The notes: a model not told the origin generated them from the sequence alone. Counted from the stretch's first letter, positions 20,189 to 34,749 are shown. The stretch: 37,285 nt of DNA from a bacterium (GCA_017633835.1 JAGBOP010000003.1:1-37285); one strand, 5' to 3'. Numbers and translations: made by a program.

Positions 20189-21469
20189 ATGCGTAGAAAG
20201 ATTATTATTGGAAACTGAAAGATGAATAAAGACCGCAAGGAAGCCATCAATTATTTAATGACCTTAAATAAGATGCTTAACCGCAGCCATTTATTAACTG
20301 ATGAATTAGATTTAGCATTAGCACCAAGTTTCTTGTGCTTAATTGCATGTAAAACATACATTGCAAGAGCTGGTTGATTTACTAGAAACTCAGTTTCAAA
20401 CATTATTATTAGTGCCCAAAATTGCAATAGTGAACCAAGTGGAAATTACACGGGATGTGTTTCTTATGCTCAACTAAAAGAAGAAGGAATTAATACCAGC
20501 ATTATTGGTCACTGGGAAGTAAGATCACTAGAACACCCAAGCGAAGAAGATATTAATAAGCAAGTATTAGCATTAACTAATAATGGCATGAATGCCATTT
20601 TGTGTGTAGGAGATCCGAAAGAAGTTAGTGATGCTCATAACTCAGTAAGTTACATCTTAAACCAAGTGCAACAAGATATCAAGGGAGTTTTAATTGATAA
20701 CTTACCAAATGTTATTATTGCTTATGAACCAATTTATGCAATTGGCCAAGCTGATCCGGTTGCATTAACAACAGTAGAAGCAGTCATTAAAGAAATTCGT
20801 AATAAGATTAAAGATTTATATAATGAAGCAGCAGCCAATAGCATTCGGATTGTTTATGGGGGTAGCATTAATAGTGCAAACTACAACAACTATGTTGCTA
20901 GTGAACAAATTGATGGACTATTAATTGGTCGTAGTTCCCTTGATGTGACTTCGTTTTATGATATTGCGTATGGTACAAGTCAAATCATTGCTCAAACTTA
21001 TCCATCGTTAGGTAATAAGTATTATGTTCTAAAGCAAAAAGAAATTGCTGCAACTAATAAACCATTACCAGATCCTAGACACCATGTGAAAGATTTAAAT
21101 GCCAAAGAAGCTAGTCCTGATCCAAACGCTCATTTAAAACAACAACCAACGCCAACACCTAAAGAAATTGCTGCTACTGGTAATGAATGAGCAAATAAAT
21201 GAGCCAAGGAATGAAATGAAGCCAAAGCCACTGCAACTAAACCAATTGTTAATGAAATTAAGGTTGCTAGTCATGATGGCGAACAAGCTGCTAAGTGAGC
21301 TAAAGAATGAGATGAAGCCAAAGCAACTGGAGCACCTGCACGTCAAGAAGCAAAAGAAGAACAACAAGCAGCAAAATGAGCTAAGGGTTGACAAGAAGCT
21401 AAAGCCACTGCAGATGACAATAAAGAATCATCCCTTCCTGATGAATCCAAAGTTGATTCTAATCAATAA
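20189..21469 (+). CDS. tpiA: Triosephosphate isomerase with altered loops and a long Trp-repeat C-terminal tail
   Basis: This is a 426-residue protein. Residues 1 to about 265 are the TPI barrel, which interconverts DHAP and glyceraldehyde-3-phosphate. Lys11 (GNWKMNKD), His108 and Glu110 (GHWEVR) and Glu180 (AYEPIYAIG) match the catalytic residues. The signature GHSERR is changed to GHWEVR (Trp by TGG), loop 6 reads AIGQADPVA instead of AIGTGKTAT, and the loop-8 GG is GR (IGRSSL). Residues about 268-426 are an extension absent from normal TPI (about 250 residues). It is Pro-, Ala-, Lys- and Glu-rich and includes three 17-residue repeats of the form QAAKWAKEWxEAKATA, in which all seven Trp codons are UGA. 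The ribosome site GGAAAGGAAA precedes the ATG. Activity is uncertain. Confidence 0.9.
21185..21412 (+). repeat. Three Trp-rich 17-codon repeats in the TPI tail
   Basis: The units are at 21185-21235 (EWANKWAKEWNEAKATA), 21281-21331 (EQAAKWAKEWDEAKATG) and 21362-21412 (QQAAKWAKGWQEAKATA). The spacers are 45 and 30 bases, all in frame. Trp is spaced four residues apart and the stretch should be helical, putting Trp on one face. The DNA copies differ at synonymous sites, so the protein pattern is what is kept. Confidence 0.9.
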
Positions 21470-21478
21470 TCAATAACT

Positions 21479-23164
21479 ATGAGTAACAAACCATTAGTTG
21501 TTGCCATCTTAGATGGTTTTGGAATTAGCAATTACGAAACAGGAAATGCTCCATTACTAGCAAAAATGGAAAACGTGAAGATTATTCACCAAAACTATCC
21601 GTGAACTTTACTTGAAACTTCAGGTCCTAGTTGTGGATTAGTTGAAGGAGCATACGGTATTTGCCAAAATAACCACATGATCATGGGCAGTGGGAAAGTA
21701 ATTGATGCTTACTGTAAACAAATTGCTGATAGTGTTGCTGATAATAGTTTCTTTCAAAATGAAATCTTGTTAGATGCTATTAACGAAGCAAAAAAGCGCA
21801 ATAAAACTAGCATTCATATCATTGGACTAGTGTCACATAGTCCCATTACTGGATATGATGATGATATTTTTGCCTTAATTAAATTAATCTCCCAAAATGG
21901 TCTTACTCCCATTGTGCATGCCATTACGGATGGGAAAGATGTTAATAAAAAATCCGCCATTTCTTACTTAAGTGATCTTTATAATGCTTTAAAACCATGC
22001 AACGGAAAGTTAGCTGATATTTCGGGAAGACACTACGCTCTTGATGATAGTGAACACTGGTTACGAACCATTAAAACATGAAACTTAATGACCAGACACG
22101 ATGGAGATAACTTCAGTGATTTTGAAGCATATGTTAATAAAGAATATGAACTTAATTGCCCTGATGAATTTTTTATTCCGCAATATAACATTGCGTATGA
22201 AGATAGCAAGATTGATGATGATGATGTTGTCATTTTAACGGTTTACCGGTATGCGGAACAATTATTAAGTTTGATGTTTAATCAAAACCAAGAACAATAT
22301 GATACTTATGTGCACCGTAATAATTTAGCAATTTATAGTTTAGCGGAATTTGGGGGATTTAATTTAAAGTGTGTCTTTAAAGAAAAAACCGTTGATTATA
22401 CATTAAGTGAAGTTATTAGTGAACACGATTTAAAGCAATTAAAAGTAGCAGATAAATTACGCATTAACGATATTACTTATTATTTAAATGGGCGGCATGA
22501 TCAACCATTTAAAAACGAAACCTGATATAGTTTTCCGATTGATAAAAAAGTAATTTACGATTTGCATCCGCAATTACAAGCCGTGGAAATTACTAATTAC
22601 ATTTTGGAACATTTACATGATTATGATGTCATTTTTGTCAACTATTCCAACCCTGATGTGTTAGGACATACGGGTAATTTAGATGCAGCTATTAAAGGAC
22701 TTAAAGTCATTGATTTATGTTTAGGTTCACTTTACGATAAATTAATTAACCATGATGAAGGTAAATTAATTATTACTGCTGATCATGGTAACTGCGAAAA
22801 AATGGTTGATGAAAATGGGAACATTAAAACTTATCATACCACTTGCAAAGTTCCTTTCATTTTATGTGAACGTAAGATTCATTTGGCTGATGATAATGTT
22901 TCCATTGCCAACATTGCTCCTACCATTTTGCAATACCTTGGTTTATCTGCTCCTAAAGCCATGCAAGGTACGAGTTTAATTAAACAAAATACCATCCTTA
23001 ATAAAGTATTTGATGCCATTAAACGTCCCACCATGATTTTGGAAGTTAATACTTTAAACGAAAAAGCATTAACTGATATCATTAGCATTAATCCTAAACA
23101 AAATGAAACTACTGATAATAAACCAACTTACGTTGATGAAAATGATTTCTCATTATTGGAATAA
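21479..23164 (+). CDS. gpmI: Cofactor-independent phosphoglycerate mutase homologue with Ser62 replaced by Cys
   Basis: This is a 561-residue alkaline-phosphatase-superfamily protein; normal iPGM (about 510) interconverts 3- and 2-phosphoglycerate. Metal ligands are kept: Asp in ILDGFG (residue 11), NPDVLGHTG (Asp393, His397), TADHGN (Asp435, His436) and His453 in YHTTCKVP. The loop that normally reads GQMGNSEVGH is GAYGICQNNH, so the phosphorylated Ser62 is Cys62. By eye, the catalytic His123 region (GGVHSH) is SPITGY, Arg191 is Asp, and Arg264 is lost; R185 and the DGRD-like DGKD remain. Residues 503-561 are an extra tail ending in acidic residues. It starts 9 bases after tpiA with no ribosome site and ends 3 bases before pfkA. 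It is either inactive as a mutase or uses a different chemistry. Confidence 0.88.
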
Positions 23165-23167
23165 ATT

Positions 23168-24223
23168 ATGGATAAAGTAAATAAGAACCAACTATTACCA
23201 GATTTTTCTTACGGCACAAATAACTATATTGCGTTAATGACCTCAGGAGGTGATGCTCCAGGCATGAACATGACCATCATGAGTTTACTAAGATTCTTTT
23301 ATTTAAAGAAATGGAATGTCAAAGTTATTTATGATGGCATTGTTGGATTATTAAAAGACGAAATTAAGTTATTTGATTACAGTGAATTTCAAGCAGATAC
23401 TGATCACATCTTTGATAGTGGCACGTTTATTCGCAGTTCCCGTTATCCTGATTTTAAATTACCCGAAAACATTAATTGTGCCATTAATAATTTAAGTAAG
23501 GAAAACATTAAATTATTAATTATTTTGGGTGGGGATGGTAGTTATCATGCGGCTCAAATCTTAATGCACCACCAAATCAATGTGATTGCCATTCCTGCTA
23601 CCATTGATAATGACGTAGGATCAACTGATTATACAATTGGATTTAATAGTGCCTTAAATTTAATCTTGCAAGAAATAATTGCAATTCGCCATACCGTAAA
23701 ATCTTTTAACTCCTTTTGCTTAATTGAAGTGATGGGACGCGAATGTAGTGATTTAAGTGTATGTGCAGCTTTAGCTAGTTTTGCCGATGCGGTTATTACT
23801 AGATTAAATCCATGAACCAAAGAAGATTTTGTGAACCAAATTAAGTTAATTAAAAGTCATCATAAAAATTGGGGTATTTTTATTGTGACTGAAAAATTCT
23901 ATGGAACATCAGGTTATCCAACGTACAATGAAATTGTCAACCATGTGGAAAGCAAATTAAATTTACACATGCGTTTTAATTCGATTGGGTATGCCCAACG
24001 AGGAGCAAATCCAACTGCAAGTGAATTAGTAAGTTGCTTTAAGTTCGCCCAATATTGTGTTCAATGTATTCAAAACAATATTTATAACGTTGCATTAGGA
24101 ATTCAAAAAGACGAATTAGTTCATTTTGATTTAGATACTGCCATTGACATGAAAAAGTCAGATAATTTAGATGAAATTAAATTAGTTGATTTATTTCGCC
24201 AATTAAATTTTGATAAACATTAG
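23168..24223 (+). CDS. pfkA: 6-phosphofructokinase homologue lacking two sugar-phosphate arginines
   Basis: This is a 351-residue member of the bacterial ATP-dependent PFK family (usually about 320), with about 18 extra N-terminal residues. ATP-site and catalytic motifs are present: TSGGDAPGMN, SGTFIRSSRYPDF, LGGDGSYHAA, PATIDNDVGSTDYTIGF with the catalytic Asp147, IEVMGRECSD, and IGYAQRGANPTA. The Arg that contacts fructose-6-phosphate from the neighbouring subunit (R162 in Geobacillus) is Ser182, and R252 is Leu287 (TASEL instead of TAFDR). This predicts poor binding of fructose-6-phosphate or another substrate. UGA encodes Trp216. It is the last gene of the operon, followed after 19 bases by a terminator. 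Confidence 0.9.
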
Positions 24224-24242
24224 TGATTATTAATACATCAAC

Positions 24243-24273
24243 AAAATATAGGTAATTAAACCTATATTTTTTT
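24243..24273 (+). terminator. Rho-independent terminator after pfkA
   Basis: A perfect 11-bp stem AAAATATAGGT / ACCTATATTTT with a 6-base loop leads into a T-run. It closes the pgk-deoD to pfkA operon. Confidence 0.88.
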
Positions 24274-24504
24274 GTTCACAATGATAATCAAAATAAAGGA
24301 TAAATGTTAGCAATTTTTGCAAATTTTCTAATAAAATAAATAATTTAATATTTTTTAATTTTTTTGTGTTTATGATAAAATAATAAGATATTACATATAA
24401 AAAATAAGATAGAGTAAGGGGGTATAGTACCAACTAATACGAGTTTACTGTATTTTATTTTTTATTTTTATGTTTTATTAAAAAATTAGCACAAAGGAAG
24501 AAAT
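24274..24504 (+). promoter_or_regulatory. rpoB leader and promoter region
   Basis: This 231-base stretch has no gene. A TATGATAAAAT element (24371-24381) is a candidate -10. Downstream lies an oddly G-rich patch: AGTAA (24413-24417), GGGGGTA, a short hairpin GGTA-TAG-TACC (24421-24431), then TTACT (24445-24449), which can pair with AGTAA. This may form a structured leader. The ribosome site AAAGGAAG precedes the rpoB ATG. No ribosomal-protein gene lies upstream, unlike the common rplL-rpoB order. Confidence 0.35.
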
Positions 24505-27500
24505 ATGCCAGAAAATAAAGAACCAAAGCCAGTGACAGATGATTATTCCATTGTTGAATATTCTAACTTAGTTCAACGTCGTAATTATGGAAAAATTAAA
24601 CGGATGTTTGATTTTCCGAACTATGCGGATATTCAAAGTAAATCATACGATAAATTTATTAACACCGAACTCGAAGGTTTAATCAAAGGATTTTTTCCCA
24701 TTATTTCCACGAACGGTAAGTACCAACTTGAATTCAATGGTTTAAAAATTACCGAACCATTATGTAGTGAACAAGAAGCAGAACTTCGTTCATTAAGTTA
24801 TGCGTGCAATGTTTACATTGATGTGCAATTAAAAGATAACGAAACCGGTCAAATTTACAAAAGTAAAAAAGTAAAAAGTAAAAAGACCAAGGGTAAAAAT
24901 GATAAACCAGTTCCTGATGGGATCTTTTTAACTTGATTACCAAAGATGACCAAACGTGGTACTTTCTTAATTAATGGTACGGAAAAGTTTATCATCTCCC
25001 AAATTGTTCGTTCTCCTGGTAGTTACATCTTACATAAAGCCCAATTAAAGTTAAGTAATTCCCGCCGGCGGATTTTGGAAGGTTTAATTTGTGAAGTATT
25101 ACCAATTAAAGGCACGATGTTTTCAATTTATGTGCAAAAAGAAGAAGCCAAAGATAAACACAACAAACCAAACAAATACATTCAAATCATGTTAAGAGAT
25201 GTGCTTGGTAACCAATCAATGTTAGCACCCATTACTCAATTCTTAAAAGCATTAGGTTATACCAAGAAGATTATTGATGAAATTTATGGGGATGAAGAAT
25301 TAATTACTAATTCCTATAAAAACGAAAAATATAACGAAACTGAAGTCTTTGATTTTCCCCAAATTGTTGACATGATGAACGATTTGAAGAAGATCAAAAC
25401 CAAAGCCGAAATTCGCAAGAAAATTTTAACTCCTGATTACAAGATTCGGGTTGCTTTATTTGACTATAAAGAAGTTACTGATAAGATTGAAGAACTTGAA
25501 TCCAAGTTAGTTGATGAACGAGCGAAGAAAGATAATAAAGATAATGCTGTCATCACAAAACTAGAAGCTGAAATGAATCAACTTAAAGTTGAACAACAAA
25601 AATACCTTGACATCATTATTGTGGAACAAGCAGCTTGTGCATTAGTTGAAGGATTAAACATCTCTCAAAAAACTTTAGACAACTTAGCAGAACGGATTAA
25701 TGACCAAGAAGAATTTTGTTTCCAAACCATCATTTGGTATCACTTCTTTAACACTAATACCTTTAACATGAGTTTAGCTGGTCGGTATAAGATCAACCAA
25801 AAGATGGAAGTTAACGAACGGTTATTTGACCAAGTATTATCAAGACCAATTGTTGACACTAGTGGTCATACGCTAGTTAATGCTGATAGTAAGTTATTTA
25901 AAAAAGAAGTGGATGCTATTATTGGTGCAATTAAAGATGATCGCATTAAAGTAAGTAATACTTATGACCCAATCTTTATTCCTGGTAGCAAAGCCAAAGT
26001 TAAAAGTGGCATTGTGGTTGATAACACGGTTAATAGTATTTATGTACATGCTCCAAAAACTTCCAGTGAACAAAAAGAACTACGCATTATTGGCACCACA
26101 GTTAAACCTGATGTCATTAATCTTACCATGAGTGATATTATCTCCTTCATTTCGTACGTCATTAACTTAAACTATGGGGTAGGTCAATATGATGAAGTTG
26201 ATCACCTTGGTAACAAACGGCTAAAACTAGTTGGTGAACTTCTTTACGGCAAGATGAACGTGGGCATGATTCGCGTTGATAAATTCATTCGCGAAAAACT
26301 AGCGATTGCTTCTAGTTCAGCTTCCTTACCAAGTGAAAACTTGCAAACGTCAAAAGACCAAGCGACTGCGACAGCAGCTGCCAATGCTCAAAATAACTTT
26401 GATGATATTGAAGCTACTGACTTTGTTGCTACCAAAAAAGGTAAAACCATTACCGTTAAATCAATTATTAATACCAAGCCATTACAACAAATTGTCAGAG
26501 AATTCTTTAACTCTTACCAATTAACCCAATTCATTGACCAACAAAACCCATTATCAGAATTAACCAATAAACGACGGATTAGTGCAATGGGACCAGGGGG
26601 AATTAGCCGGGAAGACCCTAACCTAGGTATTCGGGATATTAACTCTTCTTACTACGGTCGGATTTGTCCAATTGAAACTCCTGAAGGAATGAACATTGGA
26701 TTAATCATGTCCTTAGCTAGTTATGTACGTGTAGACCAAAACGGTTTTTTAATTACTCCTTACTTTGTGGTGGAAAACGGTAGTTTAGTTTACGAAGTAA
26801 AAAATGGTATTCGGGAAGCGAAAGTTGAATGACTTGATGCTTTAAAAGAAACCGAACACATTATTGCTAATGCTTCAACACCAATGGATGATAAAGGTCA
26901 CATTACTACTGATGAAGTAATGTGTAGATTCAAAGCTGAACAAAAACAATATCCAAAGGACATGGTGGAATACATCGATGTAAACCCAAACCAAGTTGTA
27001 TCAGTAGCTGCTTCATCAATTCCATTCCTTGAAAATGATGACGCGAACCGGGCCTTAATGGGTGCAAACATGCAACGGCAAGCAACCCCATTACTATATC
27101 CACATGCTCCAAGCGTGGGTACTGGTAATGAATATAAGATTGCTTATGATTCTAGTTTTGCGATTATTGCGGATGAAGATGGAACCATTACGGAAGTTGA
27201 TGGTAGTCACATTGTGTTAACTAGTGATGATGGTAAACGTAAATATGACTATACATTAATGAAGTACCATCGCTCCAACCAAAATACTTGCTTTAACCAA
27301 ACTGCCATTGTTTCGTTAAACCAAAAGGTTAAAAAAGGAGAAGTCATTGCGAATGGACCTGCGATGCAAAACGGGGAATTAGCACTAGGTCAAAATGCTT
27401 TAGTTGCGTTTAGTAGTTTTGATGGATATAACTTCGAAGATGCGATTGTTATTTCTGAACGGGTAGTTAATGAAGACTTATTTACTTCTATTCATATTGA

Positions 27501-28941
27501 AGAAAAAATTATTAACTGCTTACGTACTAAGAACGGGGACGAAGAAATTACCAGAGATATTCCAAACGTTTCAGAAGACGCTAAACGTTACCTTGATGAA
27601 AACGGAATTGTGATTGTCGGAGCAGACGTGCAAGAAGGTGACATTTTGGTTGGGAAAGTAACACCAAAAGGTCGCGTTGAATTAACTGTTGAAGAAAAAT
27701 TATTACAATCCATCTTTGGTGAAAAAGTTAAGAATGTTCGTGATTCATCCTTAAAAGTTCCTTATGGTGGTGAAGGAGTGGTAATTGCAGTACACCACTT
27801 TACTGCTACTGATGGTAGCTTTGGGGACGATGTACTTGAAGTTGTCAAGATTTTAATTGCCAAGAAATCCAAGATTCAAGTTGGGGACAAGATGTCAGGT
27901 CGGCACGGTAATAAAGGAATTGTTTCCCGGATTGTCAAGATTGAAGACATGCCGCACTTAGCTGATGGAACCCCAATTGATATCATGCTAACTCCAGAAG
28001 GGGTACCTTCCCGGATGAACATGGGTCAAGTCATGGAATTACACACTGGTATTAGTGCGAGAAAGATTGGGCAAAAACTAATTATTTCCACCGCCTTTAA
28101 GGAAGTACCATGTGAAGAAAAAGCCAAGGAAATTCAACAAATTCTTGGAATTCCATACCAAAAAGCCTTTAACTTGATGAACCAAGCTACTTTATATTTC
28201 CCAACGCGGTTTAAAGATAAGAAAACTGCATTAACTAAATATACCATTGATGACTTACTAATTGTCTTTAACCATGCTGGAGTTTCGATTGATGATCTTG
28301 ATTATAAAGTTGCTACACCGGTCTTTAGTGGAATTAAGATGAAAGATCTATGCAACATCATGGAAGAAGCTGGTTTTAATTTAAAAGATAAGGGTAAATT
28401 TACCTTATACGATGGTCGCACGGGTGATCCATTTGATGCTCCAATTAGTGTTGGAGTCATGTACATGCTAAAACTTGACCACCTTGTTAACGATAAGATT
28501 CACGCTCGGAACGTAGGTCCATATTCCAAGATTACCCAACAACCATTAGGTGGTAAATCTCAAAATGGGGGTCAACGGTTTGGAGAAATGGAAGTATGAG
28601 CACTTGAAGCATATGGTGCAGCATATAACTTACGAGAAATTCTAACCATTAAATCTGATGATGTGGCTGGTCGAAATGAAGCATACAATGCCATCATTAA
28701 AGGTAAAGAAATTCAAAACATTGGTTTACCTGAATCATTTAAATTATTAGTAAAACAATTACAAGGCCTAGGTGTTAAATTAGAAGGAATTACCAAAGAA
28801 GGTAAGAAATTCGATTTAAACAACTTATCAGTTGATCGCAATGCTTCCATGGAAGAAAACAAGGATGACAAGATCACTGAACTTGAAGATGAATCAGTTA
28901 ATGATAATAACTATAACTATGAAACTGATGTCACTGTTTAA
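24505..28941 (+). CDS. rpoB: RNA polymerase beta subunit
   Basis: This 1,478-residue subunit of RNA polymerase is longer than in E. coli (1,342). The rifampicin region reads [18 protein letters not shown], and the active-centre segments [14 protein letters not shown], the [10 protein letters not shown] block, [14 protein letters not shown] sequence and the C-terminal [18 protein letters not shown] are present. Asn688 (26566-26568) occupies the position of E. coli His526. Extra material includes a charged coiled-coil stretch (about residues 325-370, [18 protein letters not shown]) and a low-complexity Ser/Ala/Thr linker (about 597-630). UGA is Trp throughout. It is followed after 36 bases by rpoC. 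Confidence 0.98.
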
Positions 28942-28977
28942 TGGTGATTTATTTAATCATTAATGAAAGGAGCGAAA

Positions 28978-32838
<3,861 letters not shown>

Positions 32839-32859
32839 ATTTTTATTGCTTGCTTGTAA

Positions 32860-32865
32860 TATAAT
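32860..32865 (+). promoter_or_regulatory. Probable -10 box of rplM-rpsI
   Basis: TATAAT lies 55 bases before the rplM start, after the rpoC stop. No convincing -35 is seen. It suggests independent transcription of the two ribosomal protein genes. GGAG at 32899-32902 is too far (about 18 bases) from ATG 32921 to be an ideal ribosome site. Confidence 0.4.
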
Positions 32866-32920
32866 AAGTAATATTTATTATTTGTAATTCAAATTTTTTG
32901 GAGAAAAAAACTTTATAACA

Positions 32921-33385
32921 ATGCAAAACACATCGATGCAAACCATTAAGGGTGCAAGACAAGAACGAAAGTGATATCTAGTGGATGCAAAGGGATTGCA
33001 ACTTGGTCGGTTAGCAGTAGTTATTGCTGACCTTTTAAGGGGTAAAGAAAAACCCACCTTTACCTACAATCAAGATTGCGGTGACTTTGTAGTTGTTATT
33101 AACAGTAAGGATATGATTCTTACTGGCAATAAGGAACAAAACGAAATTTGATATAACCACTCTGGTTATATTAAAGTAGGGCTACGGGCTAGAAATGGTA
33201 AAACCATGTTAAATCACTATTCAAATGAATTATTACGCCGCAGCGTATGAGGAATGCTACCAAAGAACAAACTATCAAGAGCATTACTAAAGAAGTTATA
33301 CATTTTCACGGATGAAAATCATGACAAGATGGCTCAAAAGCCAATCCCATACGCAGTTAACAGTCGGACAGAAAAGAAGGACTAA
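32921..33385 (+). CDS. rplM: Ribosomal protein L13
   Basis: This 154-residue large-subunit protein contains [34 protein letters not shown], the [11 protein letters not shown] strand, and [17 protein letters not shown] near the C-terminus, all typical of L13. It is broken by UGA codons under the standard code, for example at KWY and SVWGM. ATG 32921 is the first in frame; ATG 32936 is an alternative. It is followed by rpsI after 7 bases, the usual L13-S9 pair. Confidence 0.95.
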
Positions 33386-33392
33386 TTAAGTT

Positions 33393-33785
33393 ATGGAAAA
33401 AGTTGAATATAAAGGTCTTGGTCGTCGAAAAAGTTCAACGGCCCGAGTAAAAATGGTACCTGGTTCAGGTAAGATTCTAGTTAACAATCAAACTCCTGAA
33501 GCCTACTTCCCTAACCCATTAGTAATTCAAGGTATGGAATTACCATTAGTAACAACCGATAATCTAAAAAAATTTGATATTTTTGTTAAAGTTGAAGGGG
33601 GCGGATTCTCTGGTCAAGCTGGAGCAATTAGATTAGGAATTGCCAGAGCTTTACTAGTTTATGATGAAAACCTACGCAAACAACTAAAAATTCAAAAATT
33701 ATTAACAAGAGATTCCCGGGTGAAAGAACGCAAGAAATTTGGTCACTACGGTGCTCGTGTTAGTCCACAATTTACTAAACGGTAA
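33393..33785 (+). CDS. rpsI: Ribosomal protein S9
   Basis: This 130-residue small-subunit protein has [19 protein letters not shown] at the start, [21 protein letters not shown] in the middle, and the conserved C-terminal tail [17 protein letters not shown] ending in QFTKR, which reaches the P-site tRNA. It is coupled to rplM, and a terminator follows 20 bases on. Confidence 0.97.
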   Translation: MEKVEYKGLGRRKSSTARVKMVPGSGKILVNNQTPEAYFPNPLVIQGMELPLVTTDNLKKFDIFVKVEGGGFSGQAGAIRLGIARALLVYDENLRKQLKIQKLLTRDSRVKERKKFGHYGARVSPQFTKR

Positions 33786-33804
33786 TTATTTGCAATTTAC
33801 AAAG

Positions 33805-33836
33805 AAAACAGTGTTATTTATAACGCTGTTTTTTTT
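33805..33836 (+). terminator. Terminator after rpsI
   Basis: A 12-bp stem AAAACAGTGTTA / TAACGCTGTTTT (one G-T pair) with loop TTTA is followed by a run of T. It lies only 20 bases before the nagB ATG. A TTTACA-N17-TATAAC arrangement (33796-33824) overlaps it and could be the nagB promoter. Confidence 0.82.
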
Positions 33837-33856
33837 AACAAAAAGGAGAATAAGTA

Positions 33857-34591
33857 ATGATTAAAATTATTCATTGTGCGAACGGCACTGAAGTAGGTGA
33901 AGTTGCTGCTGATTATGTTGCCAAATTATTATTAACCAAAAATAATGCCATTTTAGGTTTGCCAACTGGATCCACACCCATTCCCATGTACCATAAGATT
34001 GTTAGTTGATCAAATCAATCGAAATTTAATTGGGATAAAGTTAGTACTTTTAATTTAGATGAATACTATAACTTATCTGCATTATATAGCGATCAATCAT
34101 ACGCACGCTTCATGGATGAAAATTTATTTAATCACATTAATATTGACAAAACTAACATACATTTTCCTTACCACCAAGGGATGAATGAACTAGATATTAG
34201 TCACTATGATACGTTAATTGATAGTTTAGGGGGGTTAGATTTAACTATTTTAGGTGTTGGTACTGATGGACACATTGCTTTTAATGAACCTGGTTCCGAA
34301 TTAAATAGCATTACTAGGTTAGTTAAATTGTCTTACCAAACCAGAAAAGATAATTCCCGGTTTTTTGATAATGACATCAAGAATGTTCCTGAATTTGCCG
34401 TAACGATGGGACTAGAAACTATTTTAAAATCCCACCGGATTTTATTGTTAGTAAGTGGTGAAAGCAAAAAAGAAGCCTTAATGCACTTATTAAAGGCAAA
34501 AGAATTTGATCCAAACTGACCTGTAACCAGTTTAATTGATGCAAAAGAATTAATCCTCATTACTGATTTAGATACTAACATTGATAAATAA
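33857..34591 (+). CDS. nagB: Glucosamine-6-phosphate deaminase
   Basis: This 244-residue enzyme converts glucosamine-6-phosphate to fructose-6-phosphate and ammonia. Motifs are LGLPTGSTP (phosphate site), FNLDEYYNL with the catalytic Asp, GVGTDGHIAFNEPG with the Asp-His-Glu catalytic set, and the VTMGLETILKSHRIL segment. UGA is Trp at two places. The ribosome site AAGGAG is well placed. No nagA or transporter gene is adjacent. Its product would feed phosphofructokinase. Confidence 0.96.
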
Positions 34592-34638
34592 CTAAATAAA
34601 TTAAAGAAAAAACACACTTACTTTTTTATTTATTTTCT

Positions 34639-34667
34639 AAATAAGCCCACAATTAAATGGTTTATTT
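34639..34667 (+). terminator. Possible weak terminator after nagB
   Basis: A 9-bp stem AAATAAGCC / GGTTTATTT (one G-T pair) with an 11-base loop is followed by only a short T-rich stretch. It is not a convincing intrinsic terminator. The rest of 34592-34747 holds no gene. Confidence 0.3.
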
Positions 34668-34749
34668 TAAAGGAAATTAGTTTTAAATCGGTATTTTTAT
34701 GCTTTTTTCCCAGCATATTTTTTAAGTAAGATATTTGGGTTATTTTTTA

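Noticed and set aside
21134..21394. Antisense Ser/Cys/Phe-rich frame over the TPI tail
   Set aside because: It is only the complement of the repeated Ala/Lys/Trp codons; the sense frame is continuous with TPI.
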